A stretch of DNA of 64,000 nucleotides from Arthrinium phaeospermum (taxonomy: Eukaryota > Ascomycota > Sordariomycetes > Amphisphaeriales > Apiosporaceae), in contig QYRS01000013.1 of NCBI GenBank assembly GCA_006503535.1, positions 1,736,001-1,800,000 of the forward strand. Reading direction: 5' to 3'. Every line of letters begins with the position of its first letter. Within the stretch, counting starts at the first letter, position 1. Position numbers and translations under genes: made by a program. Under the pieces are notes generated by a model. That model saw only the letters and a program-made list of their open reading frames with translations, had not been told where the DNA came from and did no database searches. Of this stretch, positions 9,467 through 22,292 are shown piece by piece.

Positions 9467-12366
9467 GCCGGTGACTGGAGTGGGTGGTGCAGGGTCTGGA
9501 TTCTGGGGGTTGAGCGCAGCAGTCCGTCTTTTGTTGGTGCTGGGCGCCGATGAGGAAGACGAGTCTGTAATCTTGGCCTCCGCCGCCTTCCGCTTCCTCG
9601 TGATGGGAGGAATCTTGTCGGCGGTACAGGGTGGTGCCTCACAGGAAGATGCCCGTCAGCAAGCGACGAGCAAATACCGTGAAGACGACCGGCGGGATTG
9701 AAGGGTTGAGTTTTTGTTTGAGTGGGATGGGCTGCGCGACTTTGGGTTTGGAGAGGAAGACAAATTCTGCGCGAAAGAAGCCGAAACTCGAGGGTTAATG
9801 CGAGTCACAGGACTTGTAACGCAACGGGCAGCGGAAGGAGGGCGTGTGATGGAAGAGGATGGTGAGATAGGATGCGATGGATGAATAGATGCGTCACCGG
9901 GAGTTGACGGTTACCTGACCTCTGGGTCGATAGCGCTGATAGGCAACCCAGGCGCTAGGTGGCTACCGCCTACAGCGGCTTTCGAGGCTCAGGTGCAGGG
10001 GGGGCCTTTGTTAGGGAGGAGGGGCAACTGTCAGCACCAGACTGCAGATCCAACACCGGCACAGGTTAGGCTAGGTAACCGGATGGTGGCAGAGCTTGAG
10101 GTGCATGTGGGTAGCCTCTCAATACGTACAGTAGGTGAGCCGCACGTACTGGAAATTCGTGTTTCACTTTTCCGTGAGCAATCAAGGCAGATCGATTTCG
10201 ATTCCTTGTTCTGACCCAGGTATCGGCTTAGTAAAGCAGGCAGCAGGCAGGCGGCAGCTGATGGCCGCTCCGAGAGTCAGAGCAGCCCAGAGATAGTGGT
10301 GGGGTGAATTAACACCGGCAGAACGGAGCAGGATACTATCGTTAGGCAGTCGCAGGCAGGGGCGGGGGGCCCTGTAAGGTAGGTAGGTAGGCTGCAAGCT
10401 GGTACCGGTAGCAATTAACCCAAACCAAATTGAAGCAGCCAATGCGGAATCGAAAGTACAGAAACTACGCTGGCTTAGGTAAGACCCCTCTGCATACCTC
10501 CAATTTCGACTAAGCTGGGTCACGAGTACTTGCCTAACTAAAGTGGTTCGAATCTCGAGGTACCTCAAGATTTGAGGTGGATCAAGTGCAATATGTGGGC
10601 ATTTCCCGAAACCCCGAAGTTGGGCTGGCAAGGTGCCTAGACGTTCAATGTGTTGTTCGGTTGCAGCAAAGAGTTGTCCAAGTAGGTAGGTATGAGATGA
10701 ACTGCTGAGTTGGCTGGCGCAATCAACGGCACACGGTCAAATAAAACACCAGAAATCCAACCAGCACATGCGGTAGTGGTTCGTTTGTTCGTTGGTTTGC
10801 AGTGTTGCGTTGGCAACGAGAGGTATCCGGCGTCAGGCATGGACTCTAACACCCGACTGATGAGGTACATGCATATGTAGTGTATGTACCTCTTTTGCGG
10901 TACATATGCCGCTGGCTGGGATTGATTGATCAAACATACTTAATGGAGTCTGTGCCCTCCCTGTCAGTCACCTGCTGTGTGACCACTGACCGCGGCTGGG
11001 AAAGAAGCTGTGACCTGCGACGGATACGGCTTGCAATGCATGAGCCACCACCACCCGTTCGCTGAGCCTGTTGTGGCTGACAACATGAGGCCTTGACCTT
11101 ATCTTGAACTTGATCTTGACAGCAAGATACACGTTCTTCGAGTATGTGTGTGTGTTCTACTCGCAGCCCATACAGCATGGAATGTCTCGTGGTTGAGGCC
11201 GCTCGCTATCTGTGAAGCCCGCTTGGACTTTCAGTAGATGTGCAACAGGGCATGCAGAGCAGATATGTCCCTGCCAGTCCCCAAAACTGAGACCATCCTA
11301 TCTTTGCCAGTGTCGTTAGGATATTCTCTTTGCCACTTTCCTGGCTGCTGTATCGTGCAAGGCAGACGCAACCGTAGTCGTGAGTTGCGTTGATACGCCC
11401 CAGCTTGTAATCTGGGGAGCAAAGCAATCTCGTGGAATAGTTGCCCGTTCTCCTGATGTCTCTCGGAGGTCATTGTCTTGCCATTGTTTGAGTTGCGGAC
11501 CTTGAAGCATATCGAGGAATGATAAATACAGTCAAGTAAGGTTCCCAATTCCACGCAAAAGCGTCGTGGACAAGGCAAAGCGAATGAAAGCAAATGGTCA
11601 GAACAAACGCCCCTGGGGCCGGCAGAAGTTAAAATATATCTTTGTTCGTGAAAATCGGGATGAGCGATTATGTTCCAAGTTTACATAGAACAAGTGTGAC
11701 TCACACCAAAGGGCTCCGGGTTTGTTCCGGGAAGATTCCGGAACGGGGCCGGAAAACCGTCCGGGATGTTGACTTGCTAATATTGTGTTGCCTGAGCTAC
11801 TTCCAAATGTTCTTTGAACGGGGACAGGAATTTCCATGCGGGTTTAAACGGCAAGTACTCGGGTATGAACTCAGGGGGGGTCAAGAGGTATAAGACGATT
11901 CTCGGGATATAAATCTGCATCTGTAACAATAACTGTGACGGGGCACCATCCAACCCAGATCGGCTTGGATAGATAACAGCGATGTTTTCTTTTTCCTTTT
12001 CTATTTTTATTCTGTTGTCTCGGGACAATTAATAGTTGTGGGGACGTTGGACAAAAGAAAATCACCTGACTGCTTGAACAATATCTTCTTAATGTATACT
12101 CAAAAATCTCGAGTTGAGTTCATGAGACTTGGACAAAGCTTGTAACATGTGCATCACAAAGCATTGCAAATAAGCTCCTGATCTTTCGAATCGAACCTAG
12201 TAATGGAGGCAAACTTGACCATACCAAATTGTCATACACGTACCAAGCCGACAGCAGCATTAACCCCCTATGGAGGCCGATACGATAGGATTGCCCCTCA
12301 AGTAAGCTGTCCCATTGCCACGAAATTATTGACCTTCTGGGCCCCTGAGAATAAAAACGATGATGT
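9467..12366. other. Large intergenic region (2.9 kb)
   Basis: Between the RBR ligase start and the 3' end of the sugar transporter. No coding exon was supported; ORFs have no domain character. It contains two GTAG tandem motifs (10377-10392, 10681-10692). One tRNA-like B-box string near 10553 fails stem pairing. Confidence 0.4.
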
Positions 12367-14292
12367 CTAAACCTGATGGTGCGCAATGGTAGAACCACCC
12401 TTGGGCTCTTCGTGCTCGAGAGTGTGAACGACCTTCTCCACGGCCTCGGTCTGCTGGGCCACCAGTGCATCAGATTCGAACACTAATGGGGAACCATTGT
12501 TAGCATTACCAACACAGCACACAGAATAGCAGGGAGAGCGTGGACGTACAGAAAGCAAGTTCCTCGAGAGTTCGACCGTAAGTCTCGGGGTAGAACAAGT
12601 AGATGAAGATGTTTTCGAACGCGAGCCAGCCAGTATAAGCTGCCATGAACTTCCAGCCGATGGCATCCATAGCAAGCGGGTTGACGTAGGTAGAGAAGAA
12701 GCCGCCAAGCTTGCCAAAGATCTGCTCGACACCAATACCGCGAGATCGAGTAGCGTAAGGCCATATCTCCACCAGGTAAGCTACGAATATTGTCAGCATT
12801 AGACAGGTCACCTTTGGGGCTGGTATTGGCATGGAAGACTTACTGTACGTCAAAGAGTTGTTGCCAATGTTATAGGTAGGCGAGTATGCAAAATACCAGA
12901 ACAAAGCAGAAATCTGTGCAGCGGAATTCGTGAAGCCTCCATCGACCGCTTCCTGTAGTCTCTCGAACGAGACGGTCATGGCCAAGAACACAAGCAGCAT
13001 AGTTACCGAGGAGAACAAGAACATGACGCGTCTGCGGAACCTCGCAACGAACATGGCGATGATGGTGGCGTTGATCAGACTCCAGCACTGGTTGGCGATG
13101 TTGATTCTGCTCTTGGCGAACTTGGAAGTATAGCCCATTTTCTCGAATAAGACGTTGGAGTAGTACGAGAGCAGCGTGTTGCCAGACATCTGGGTGAAGA
13201 GTCCGATAAAGACAGAGAGGAACACGCGACGACGCATGCCGGCTGTGGCGAAAAGCTGGGTCCAGGATTGCTTGCTGTTCTCCATCTCGAGCTTGATTGT
13301 CGTCTTGATCTGGGCTATTTCGGCGTGAACAAGCTCAGAATTAACGTCTCCCTCGGCGTGATACTTGACAAGAATAGCCGTCGCTTCATCGTCTCGGTCC
13401 TTGCTCACTAAGTAACGAGGGCTTTCAGGCAGCAAGCTTGAAAGCAGTCAGCACTGGGAAGCGGAGGTGTCTCGCAATCCACTTACAAGACAGTAGCAAT
13501 CTGGAGGAGAGAAGGGACGATCTGCAACAACGACGGTAACCGCCAACTCCAATCTCCTACAATCTCGACGGTTCCGATCGAGATTGCAGCAGCGAGAATA
13601 GCACCAAGAAAGTAGGATGCGTTGAAGAAAGCAGTGAGGGTCGGACGCTCTTTAGGGTGACCAAGCTCTCCGATGAGAGACGAACCGGAGATGATACAGA
13701 AGAGAATACCGAAACCGAGGATCATACGGGCGATGATGTACATGGCGACTGCGAAAAGAGTTGTGTTAGAGCACGGTCCTGTTTCCCGAGTGTGAGAGAC
13801 CATCCCTACCGTGTTGAGCGAAACCTTGGAGGAGAGCACCAACGGCTTGTATCAAGGATCCTATCATGATCGACCATCGTCTACCCAAGCGCTGTGAGAG
13901 CCATGGGGCAACTGGAACCGCGAGAATTGACCCGAGTTGGTAGCAAGCGTTGATGAACCCCAAAATGTCGGGCTTGATGGCAGCCTTTCCCTTGCTATCC
14001 AGGTGACCCTCGCCGAAATCTGGGTCCCGTCAGCAACCACGCAACTGCCCTGTATGTGACTTCGCCTTATGGGGCATGGAATGTACGCACAGGTGTTGAA
14101 AGGGGGAGAGAATTGAAGGGCGTTGATGAGCTGGGAGTCGAAACCCGACGTCATCTCGACGCCCATACAGCAGATGAAGAGCCAGAGGTATAGATATCGC
14201 AGATTGGGCTTCTTGTACCATGGCGTCTTGTCCCCCGCGACGATAGTCGCGATGAGGGGGTCAGCCCCGTGTCCCTTGTTCAGAACAGCCAT
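12367..14292 (-). CDS. MFS sugar transporter (lactose permease/hexose transporter-like)
   Basis: Six exons on the minus strand: 14292..14091, 14019..13810, 13748..13487, 13436..12844, 12780..12550 and 12482..12367; all phases agree, giving 537 residues. Sugar-porter signatures are intact: motif A-like QRLGRRW between TM2 and TM3, PESPRYL after TM6, LFTQMSGNTLLSYY in TM7, LTYTYLVEIWPYATRSRG between TM10 and TM11, and PETYGRTLEEL after TM12. The N-terminus (KTPWYKKPNLRYLYLWLFICCMGVEMTSGFDSQ) resembles fungal lactose-permease-like transporters. Such proteins import mono- or disaccharides by proton symport across the plasma membrane; the substrate cannot be read. Plant cell-wall sugar or lactose-type substrates are possible. 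No glycosidase is adjacent. The C-terminal exon is short and charged. Confidence 0.92.
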
Positions 14293-16478
14293 TGTCGACG
14301 CTCGAGATGTCGCTTCAGCGGTGCTCCTGGAAGTAAACGAAGATTGGGTGTATCAGAAAGCACTGCATGGGAGGTAGGGAGAGAGAACGAGCCATCGCGC
14401 TTGTTATGTATAAAGTAGGTAGCCGCTGGAATGCCGAATAGCCATGACTTTGGAATCAACAGCTCATACGATGATGAGTGGCCATCGAGAGACATCAACC
14501 CCTGCTCCCTTGCCAAGACATGCACAAGTAATCTGTACGTTTTCCCCGTGAATAGGACCGCTGCCCCATGGGCGGTGGGAAGGCTGATTGGCTCTAAGTG
14601 GCCGGGTAAATTGGAGGGCGGGCCGTCAGCCGACACCGCAATCTGGGGCCCCGACATGGAGAATGAGTGGAAGGCGTCGTCTGGAGTAGGGCGAAAGACG
14701 CCGCTAAATCAAGTCCTAGAACATTCACAGCTTCTGTCGCCAACGTGCACCCGTTCGAATTCCAGTAAGAAAAGAGTTCACGATCTCCCACTGCGATGCC
14801 TGGCAGTGCGTGTCGTTGAAGCTTTCTGGGTGGCTGAGTCGCTCCCGGCTTGGCCACCAACACAAGCACCAGCAAGCATCACGCCCGCACCTTGGCCATG
14901 CTTAATCGATGGACAAGCCCGCAAGCCGAGGACCTAGTTCTGAACTTGGCTGGCCGCTGTCCCAATCTGGCTCAGTGATGCCTGACTGCCAAGGGTCCAT
15001 GGGTCTGTTAGCTCCCTTGCACAGAAAGAATGCAGAACAATCCTCCGGCCAATGAAGCTGCGGTGAGCTCTTGCCCGCCACGTAAAAAGTAGATTGCACC
15101 AATCAATTATATATCGGCTGCCACCCCTTTGGTTTGGTTGATGCGACCGGGAGGGCTACCGACTGGGTGGTGAGGCGACCATGTTGTTGTAGTGCAGCTT
15201 GTGTCAAGCGGCCTCAGGAATGCCTTACCTTGGCAGCTGTGCGTTGGAGAAGATGCTGGCAGGTGAAAGCCATATCGGGTATATGTGCCGCAGATGTTTA
15301 TACGAGGCTCCCGGTAGGAATCGTCCATTACAGGCTAAGTGTGTTCCGTTCAAGCGGAATCATTCGATTTGGCGGATACAAGCCAGAGCTGCAAGGGACC
15401 AGCCCAATATTACTTACATTTAACGTTGGCGCTGCCGACACTTGACCTTGCCAATGAAAGGTCGCGCTGCCGGCGCGAACGATGGTGATAGTTCAAGGGC
15501 CGAGACGGTGCTACAGGAGCCAGAAACACGGCATAGGTGAGGTAGTTCGGGCCAGACCAAGCTCGATTTGGGAGGCATCGGTCGGGTCATACCTCGCGGC
15601 ACACACGACCAAACGGGCAAAACAGGCGGCAAAACCAATCCATGGTACAATGTCGTGGGATGTCAAAAGGGGGGTGGTTCCCGAGTTGCCGTCTTCAGAA
15701 CCACCTGACGTGCGGATCCTTTGCCGTGGCCAAGAAAACCAAGCGGAACAGACGGGCGAAGACGACGAGCAGCAGAAAGGAACCCATCCCGAGGCATCCG
15801 TTATCTAGGACTCGAGACTTGTGGTCTCCTCCTCCTCTCTGCTTTCCACCTCTATCGCGGCCTGGATTGCCCAAAGAAAAAAAGATCGTTCCTTTGTAAC
15901 TCCCTTTTGTCTCCCCCGAGACATGCTTTTCAAGTCGTCTCAGTGTGTGCCGGCACGCAAGCAGTGGGTCACGTCGGCACCAATGAGGTCGAGTGCATGT
16001 GAGACCAATACATACATTATCCTCATTAGCAGAGCGGCAGTAGTGGTGCTACGTTGCGATGTGGTATTGGATTGGGAGGGCTGCCCGCCTCGTGTGGTTC
16101 AACCCTTTGGGAGTGGTGCCATGTTCACTGTTGGGATTAGGTGATTCTGGAAATTGAAAACGGGCGAGCTAGAACACCTGATCTCAATCCGCAATCCGGG
16201 GTATTATGCTACCCGTCCTGATTGGCTTGGGTTTAGTAAATCGGGCCCGCTAATGTCACTAATTTTCCGTTTTTTCCCCTCTTGTCGTCTCTGGATAGCA
16301 CCTGTAAGCCTGTGTGATCTGATTTTACCCCCCACCACGTGAAAAAAAAGTACGCCTCAAGACAGCGCCAACATATGCATCCAGACCTGCTCGAGGAGGA
16401 TTTCAACACTGCACATATTACTAAGCCCTCTTCTGCCAGTTCAGAGGTTGCATCCGTCAATCTCACCAAGCAAGAAGA
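14293..16478. other. Divergent intergenic region between transporter and methyltransferase
   Basis: About 2.2 kb, expected to hold both promoters. A TATA-like string (ATTATATATC) lies near 15105. ORFs at 14431-14937 and elsewhere are of low protein character. No RNA gene was seen. Confidence 0.4.
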
Positions 16479-17291
16479 ATGGGCAGTGTTGCGGTAGAGC
16501 AAGATCCCTTCTCCTCGGAGCTGGTCGAGAGGCGGTCCACTTATCAGATATCTCAGTCCGCCTCGACCCAGATCCCCTTGGTCATCGTCGAGACGGCCTG
16601 TCGGGCTGAGAACCTGTCCCTGACCACCTGGTCCTCGTCCGTGGTCATCTCCAATACCCTGCACAAGTTGGACATCCCTCTTGCCCAACTGCGCGCCGAC
16701 ACCCCCCCGGAAAGCAAGAACACTCCTGGCGCCCCCCACCATGGCTACAAGATCCTTGAGTTGGGCGCCGGTACAGGCCTCACAGGCCTGAGCGCTGCCT
16801 GCATCTGGGGCTCGCGTGCCTTGCTAACGGACCTGCCCACGATAGTGCCTGGACTGCAGGCCAACATTGATGCCAACACGTCCCTCTTCCAAGACCAAGG
16901 CGCTGGCGCTGGATGCGGTACCCTGGACTGGAACGCGCCCTCAGACCTCTTCATCTACGACCCGGCCTCGTCGTCCGAGGTCAAGGTCGGCATCACGGAA
17001 GATAACAAGTTCCCCGTTGTCATGGCTGCGGATACCATGTATACAGAGGACCACCCGGAGCTCCTGACCCGCACTATTGCGACTTGTCTGTCTCGTAGCA
17101 AAGACGCCAGAGTCATCACCTGCTGGCCACAGCGCGTCTGTTATTTAGAGCCATTGCGCGAGTTCTGGCGCTTGATGGAAGAACGGGGCTTAGTAGTCGC
17201 CCAAGAAGGCCAAGAGTACGCTGATTTTGAGGGCCTGGACGATGAGCCATTGCATGAATGGAGCGTGTGGAGGTGGAAAGACCTTCAATAG
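16479..17291 (+). CDS. METTL21-like (family 16) class I methyltransferase, probable protein-lysine methyltransferase
   Basis: Single exon, 270 residues. Seven-beta-strand SAM-binding fold: motif I LELGAGTGLTGLSAA near residues 92-106, an acidic post-I motif LLTDLP, then LDWNAP and a D-x-x-Y-like catalytic region AADTMYTEDHPELL near 183-196. The N-terminal LTTWSSSVVISNTL matches the substrate-side segment of METTL21/Efm-type enzymes (GLxxWxsAxxLsxyL). Fungal members are often labelled nicotinamide N-methyltransferase, but characterised relatives (yeast Efm2, Efm6, Efm7; human METTL21) methylate lysines or N-termini of translation factors and chaperones. Acting on a translation elongation factor is therefore plausible inference, not shown. 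The catalytic D/E-x-x-Y is recognisable as DTMY. Convergent with EXO1, with a spacer under 300 bases. Confidence 0.85.
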   Translation: MGSVAVEQDPFSSELVERRSTYQISQSASTQIPLVIVETACRAENLSLTTWSSSVVISNTLHKLDIPLAQLRADTPPESKNTPGAPHHGYKILELGAGTGLTGLSAACIWGSRALLTDLPTIVPGLQANIDANTSLFQDQGAGAGCGTLDWNAPSDLFIYDPASSSEVKVGITEDNKFPVVMAADTMYTEDHPELLTRTIATCLSRSKDARVITCWPQRVCYLEPLREFWRLMEERGLVVAQEGQEYADFEGLDDEPLHEWSVWRWKDLQ

Positions 17292-17578
17292 CCCCATTGA
17301 CCATTTCTGGACAAGCCGGGGGATAAACTATAGACTACATGACAATACAGAAGCTGCTGACTCCTCTAGCAAGCTCATTTGACGCACGCAACATGCCCCT
17401 TGGGCCGTTGGTCGAATACAGGAATATAAAGAAACGGCCCATACTCCATGCGAACCCGAACCGAACTCCTAGACTATGCATATCATAATCATGTACATCT
17501 ATTCCCCACACTGAACTCCAGCCAAATACGATGGCATGCTTGCTATAGAATGTCGCTATTCGCAGAACAAAGATTAAA

Positions 17579-19999
17579 TCAAGAATACAGGAATCTAGAC
17601 AGGTCCACAGTTCTCCGACGTGTGGTCTTGCCCATGTTCTCCTGTCCCTCCAAGACGGTATCCGCTTCTTCGCTCTCGCTATCTGGTATGATCATGTCCT
17701 CACTTCCCCCAGTCTGGTGCAGAGACTCGACTTCTTCCAAGTCAACTGGGGGCAGGGGTACGAATGAAGCATTGACGGGAAGGTTGTCGAGACTTTTGCG
17801 TCCTTTGCTGCCCCTTTTCGGCGGTCGTGGTGCTGTGAAGCTAGGTGTAGCAGGTCCTTTTGCCCGGTTCAGAGCCTGGGATCCAAGTCTTTGCAGGGGT
17901 GTCATAAGAGGAGTGGCAGGAGTCGATCTGTTGGTGGAGGGCATAGTGCTCGACGTCATGGAGGACATTGGCGTCGAGGATGTGGACGAAGCCGAGACGG
18001 TCGAGGCGGCAGATGCTGGCGTGGGGTGGCTGCTCGGTTGGGATTGGTTGAAGGTGAAGCGACTGATGGCGGATCTCAATGGTGTTGCCGAGGGCAATTT
18101 TCCTGTAGCCGGTGCCGACGCAGTGTTTCGCACGTCCTTTTCGTTGTCATCCTTAGAGATAGCAAGATCGTCCTTGTCAGAGCTTTCCTTGAATACCATA
18201 ATCCCCTTGCTCGATTTGGCGGAGTGCCAGCTATCAATGTCGGGAAGTTCATTCATGGCTTCCTCCACCGAGTCGTCAGACATCAAATAGCTGCTGTTTC
18301 GCCTTTGGGTTTCCTTCTTGGCTGGAGCTGGGAAGAATTTGCTCCTTTCTTTGTCACTGACAATTTCATCGTCACCACAGAGCCTGGTCTTCTTAGGTGG
18401 TCGCGCAGAGGCTGTGAGCCTCGTCGAAGATCGACTCTCTACGCCTCTTGCAATGTTCACGGTTTCTCGACGCGAAGTCGATCCCAGCGTGGCGCCGTCA
18501 TTAAGCAGGAGATTCGAGACGGGTTCGGTGCGGCGCCGGAGCGTTTGGGACCTTGAACTGGCAGTCTGGCTCGTGTATGGGCGCAGTGGCTGCGACGGCG
18601 GCAACGCCTCGTCCTCGATGTACGGCCTGGGTAAAGGAAACACAATGGGGCGCTGTCCGTTGTTCGTCATGGAGGCAGTCCGCTGGGTATCTATTGAGAA
18701 ACAATTCGTATCCATGTTGCCGAGGGGGATACGGCTGTTTCCATTGAAGTAGGAATCTATTGGTTTCGCTGGAGGCTGTGGGGCAGGCCTCGTTTGCGAT
18801 CCCAGACGAGGCGCCTGAGGCCGAGGACCGACAATTGATGAAGCCCGACGTTTCCGCGCATCGGGGGACTGTACTGCAACAACAATTTCTGCCTTCGTCA
18901 TGGGATTGACGCAGCCATCGGCAATGCGCCTGGCCAGCTCCGGTTCCACGGGACCACCAATGAAAGGCATCGCGCTAGTGTCAATGTCTGACGAAGGAGT
19001 GGTGAAGAAGACCAGGGCCTTGGCTTTGGGGCAGTAGACGCGCTGGTAGAGAAAAGTCATCTCGGCCTGGTGGAACAGCTGAAGATAATCGGGCGGAATG
19101 CGATATTTGCCATCAAATTGGAGCATCTTCACGACCTTCTCAGGTGTCTTGTGCTTTCGCAACATGCGATACGCAGTCTTCAAGCCCAATGCCTTGATGC
19201 CTTCAAGATAATCGCACCCGTGAAGGATCGCCATGTGTCTGAACTGTTCATCGCTCCATCCAGTCAGAGTAATCTCGCGGCAGGCCCCGAAATCCCGGCG
19301 GTTGATTTCGATACAAGATCCGTGCTGATCCAACTTGGTGATGAGTCGCTTGGCGCCGAATACCAACAAATCAGAATCCTCCGAAAGAATACCAGTGATG
19401 ATGCCCTGGCGTTCTAGGTATACCATCTGCGGATCGGCTTCGTAAGGTGCCACGACATAGGGGACGCCGACTTTCTTCAATTCTTCGATGACCGCTCGGG
19501 CCATTTCGGGGGTGATATCAATGGCCTTCTGGAGCTCACGCTGTGCGAGCGAGGGTTTCCCGGCCTTCAAAAGAGCCAAACCCGACGCCCTGCTCTCTTC
19601 TCTTCTCTTGGCACGTGATGCTTCCTCTCCTGCCTTGCTGGGCAGGAAGTCGCCGTCAAAGACCATATACGGGTTGACACCAAAATGCTGAAGCATTCGA
19701 ACACGGTTCATCACAAAATGTACATATCTGGTGATTGGGTCAGCAAAGGCCCGTAACAGAGCGAGGGGAGGGTAAACGAACTTGCGCGTGGGCTTGCCTT
19801 CGGCGAGTTCGATGGCACATGAAATGGCACCCCTATGTAGCCAGCCATAGCCGTCAACTCCCAGAGTCTCGCCCTTGTACTTTTTGAGTTCGGTAGGCTT
19901 TTGAATGGACTTGAGCAGGGGGAGAAGGCCTGAGAGCAGGTGTCAGCATGTAGCCCTATCATGGTATCGAAACGACTTTAAGTTACCTGAGATACCCAT
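17579..19999 (-). CDS. EXO1: Exonuclease 1 (Rad2/XPG family 5' nuclease)
   Basis: Exon 1 is only 13 bases (19999..19987, MGIS plus one base); exon 2 runs 19929..17579; 787 residues. The N-terminus MGISGLLPLLKSIQKPTELK is diagnostic of EXO1. Metal-binding acidic motifs are present: GVDGYGWLHRG, MVFDGDFLPSK, VAPYEADPQMVYL, SEDSDLLVFG and HGCDYLEGIKALGLKTAY (helix-hairpin-helix start). Beyond about residue 370 the sequence is disordered, with a conserved fungal block (PIDSYFNGNSRIPLGNMD). RSKFF near 533-537 matches the MIP-box consensus through which Exo1 binds Mlh1. The enzyme resects 5' strands in mismatch repair, double-strand-break repair and at telomeres, in the nucleus. The tiny first exon is easily missed; without it the protein would wrongly start at an internal codon near 19714. 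Confidence 0.95.
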
Positions 20000-20837
20000 G
20001 CTGTCGAGCGGCAAGCCTGAGATACCACGAAAATGCTCTAGTGGCTCAAACGGCCATTGGGAGAAAAACCTGGTAGCAAGGGTAATTGTCTTTCAAAGCG
20101 AGGTTGGGGTGCAGTCAAGACGCCCAACTGAGAATCGGAGAGTGAGTCGATGTCCGGGCCTAAACCGATTGTTCCGTTCCGTACACGCGCCGAAAGTAAA
20201 CACCCGACGCCAAAACACAGGGGCGTGGCAAATGGCCCCCAAGCCTCACAAAGCTTCAGCAAGAGTCGGGAGCGGGACGCAGCAGACGACAAAGATGGAT
20301 TGGACACACTGCGGGCTGGTTGAAATATGAACAATGTTGGATTGCAGGCCGGGTTGTCGAGGTGCAGTGTGCGTTTGTTGCAGTTGTTGCTGCTTCTGAG
20401 ATAGACAAATGAGGAAGCGGTCATGCAGTCGACGCGCCTATTAAATTGATTTGGGCGTTAGGCCCGAGTGTACACCGCGTTGACCGCGACTTCCCAAGGC
20501 GGGCAGCGGACGAGATTGGAAGGGACGCCATCCCAGGTTAGGCCTAGTAGGGGCGGATAGCGGATACCACAGCAACGGGTCCCCTGCAATCACTTTGATC
20601 TTAGCACTTAAGGCTCGCTAGGCCGGGTAAGTTGACAAGGGTCAATGCTCAAAATGTCAGTGCTTAAGTGCTACAAGCGTGCAGCCCAGCCAGGTTGACA
20701 GAAAATTGATGGGTTTTTTGCCCCACCATGGCCGTCCAGGTGAGAGGCGGCACTGGCAGGAGCGAAAGAGAGAAAAAAAGATTTACAATCTGCATCCTGC
20801 ATCACCTGAAGTGTTAACAGAACAATTCGCCCTCACA
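20000..20837. other. Divergent promoter region EXO1/TMA16
   Basis: About 840 bases between two gene starts; expected to contain both promoters. No ORF or RNA gene supported. Confidence 0.45.
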
Positions 20838-21613
20838 ATGCCGAAAACTTCCCTGGAAAAGACGAGAAAGGCCATCGTCAAGAAGAAGGGTCAACTCGAC
20901 GCCATTCATGAGTATTCACGCGACTCCAAGAGACTCCACCGTGCCGCAGCCAGAGACGACAAACTCGTGAAAGTTGCATCTGCCAGGAGGAAAGCCGATC
21001 GGCCATACAGTTCGTCCACCCCCACCAATTCGCCCCCCGCTCTCGCTCTCACTCTCACGCCCGGAGCAGAGCAGAGCGCCATCATATCATGGGGTTGTTA
21101 CTGACCGGTCTCATCTAGTCAACCGGGCCTTCTTCTTCCAAGAGGCCGTCAAGCAGAATGATCTGAAGCCTTTGGAGCCTTCGGTGGTTGGAGAACTTGT
21201 CAAGACGTAAGCGAACTTTAGACCCTGACGCTCTGTTCCCCCTTTACTGACTTCTGCTATAAGATATGTACACCAGTACGATGAGGAGCTCAATGACCTG
21301 AAGAAGGCGCGTCGCCCTGGTCGTCCAGCCAGCACAAAGGAAGACCTATTGAAGGTCAAGATCAGTACTCTCCAGAAGGAGTATGAGAATGGATTTTGTG
21401 CGTTACACGCCACTTGCTGCCATGGCCCCCAACTCTCCAACCCAATCAGCTAATCGGTTTCCAGTACTCCCTGTATTGACCACGGAGGAGGACGTGATGC
21501 TCTTAGATCGATTCGAGGGATCGTGGTCATACTTGACCAACCTCAAGTGGGTTAAGCTCTCAGAGGACGGCAGAGTCCAGTCGTCCAGCTTCCCGCCGAA
21601 GGGCGACCATTAA
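20838..21613 (+). CDS. TMA16: Translation machinery-associated protein 16 (ribosome biogenesis factor)
   Basis: Four exons, 20838..21009, 21119..21206, 21264..21397 and 21465..21613; 180 residues, close to the ~178 of yeast Tma16. The basic N-terminus (MPKTSLEKTRKAIVKKKGQ, IHEYSRDSKRLHRAAARDDKL) is typical. The second exon encodes NRAFFFQEAVKQNDLKPLE, matching the conserved R-x-x-F-F segment. Then come YVHQYDEELNDLKKARRPGRP and LTTEEDVMLLDRFEGSW. Tma16 associates with pre-60S particles and translating ribosomes, in nucleus and cytosol. The first intron uses an unusual GTTCGT donor; the alternative of reading through would fail, because the intron reaches a stop before exon 2. All phases are consistent. 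Confidence 0.92.
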
Positions 21614-22276
21614 GGGGGACCCGGGGAGTCCAGTCTTCGTCTTGCTGCTGCGACCTGGCTTCCACCTCTTTGTTTGACGACTTGATGTTGCATCGGCTGA
21701 TCTTTCCAATTCAATGCCAGCATTTGGTTTGCTGCATTCGGCGTAGGGCGTTTCTGAGACAGGCCGAGGCGGTTTTATGTCAATTCCCCATGATGATTCG
21801 TTGGCAGCGGTTAGGTACATAAGACGCACGTTATCACGGCGGCCACCCTATTTCCTTCCTATCCCCGTCATGACATCGTCATGTAGCGGATAGGGGACGA
21901 TAACACGCTGCATTGCGGCCACAACATAATGATCCCCGCCTTGCTGTCAGTGGGTCGGTCTTGCGTGATGTGTATCTCATGTCGACTTCACTTCCACGCT
22001 GCGTGGCGTATGTAGGCATTTTCGTTGCTTGCACGGGCGGCAACCTGAACCCGGTCCTGTTATGGGGTCTCGGCCAGGACGTCCTGCTGTGCTACCCCAG
22101 TAGAATGTTGCGGCTGCTGTCGATCGGGTTTCTGCATCCGTCCATTGGTTTGTTTGGATGGGGGTTCGTCTATTTGAAATCAGCAGCCACCCGCGTACAC
22201 AGCCTCAGCCCACGGATCAGTCTCCAGGCTGCCGGAGCCGCAGCCTGGACTCGAGACCTTCCCAACCGCCACGAGC

Positions 22277-22292
22277 CACACACACACACACA
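22277..22292 (+). repeat. (CA)n microsatellite
   Basis: Eight uninterrupted CA units in intergenic DNA. Confidence 0.9.

Noticed and set aside
10545..10562. GGTTCGAATCTC string resembling a tRNA B box
   Set aside because: The five flanking bases on each side do not pair into a T-stem and no acceptor stem was found.
14751..14768. GTTCGAATTCC string resembling a tRNA T-loop
   Set aside because: Flanking bases do not form a T-stem.
14431..14937. 168-codon ORF upstream of the sugar transporter
   Set aside because: No domain, composition like translated intergenic DNA, no splice or promoter support.
17448..18556. Open frames antisense to the EXO1 tail
   Set aside because: Arg/Gly/Ser-rich shadows of the disordered EXO1 C-terminus.
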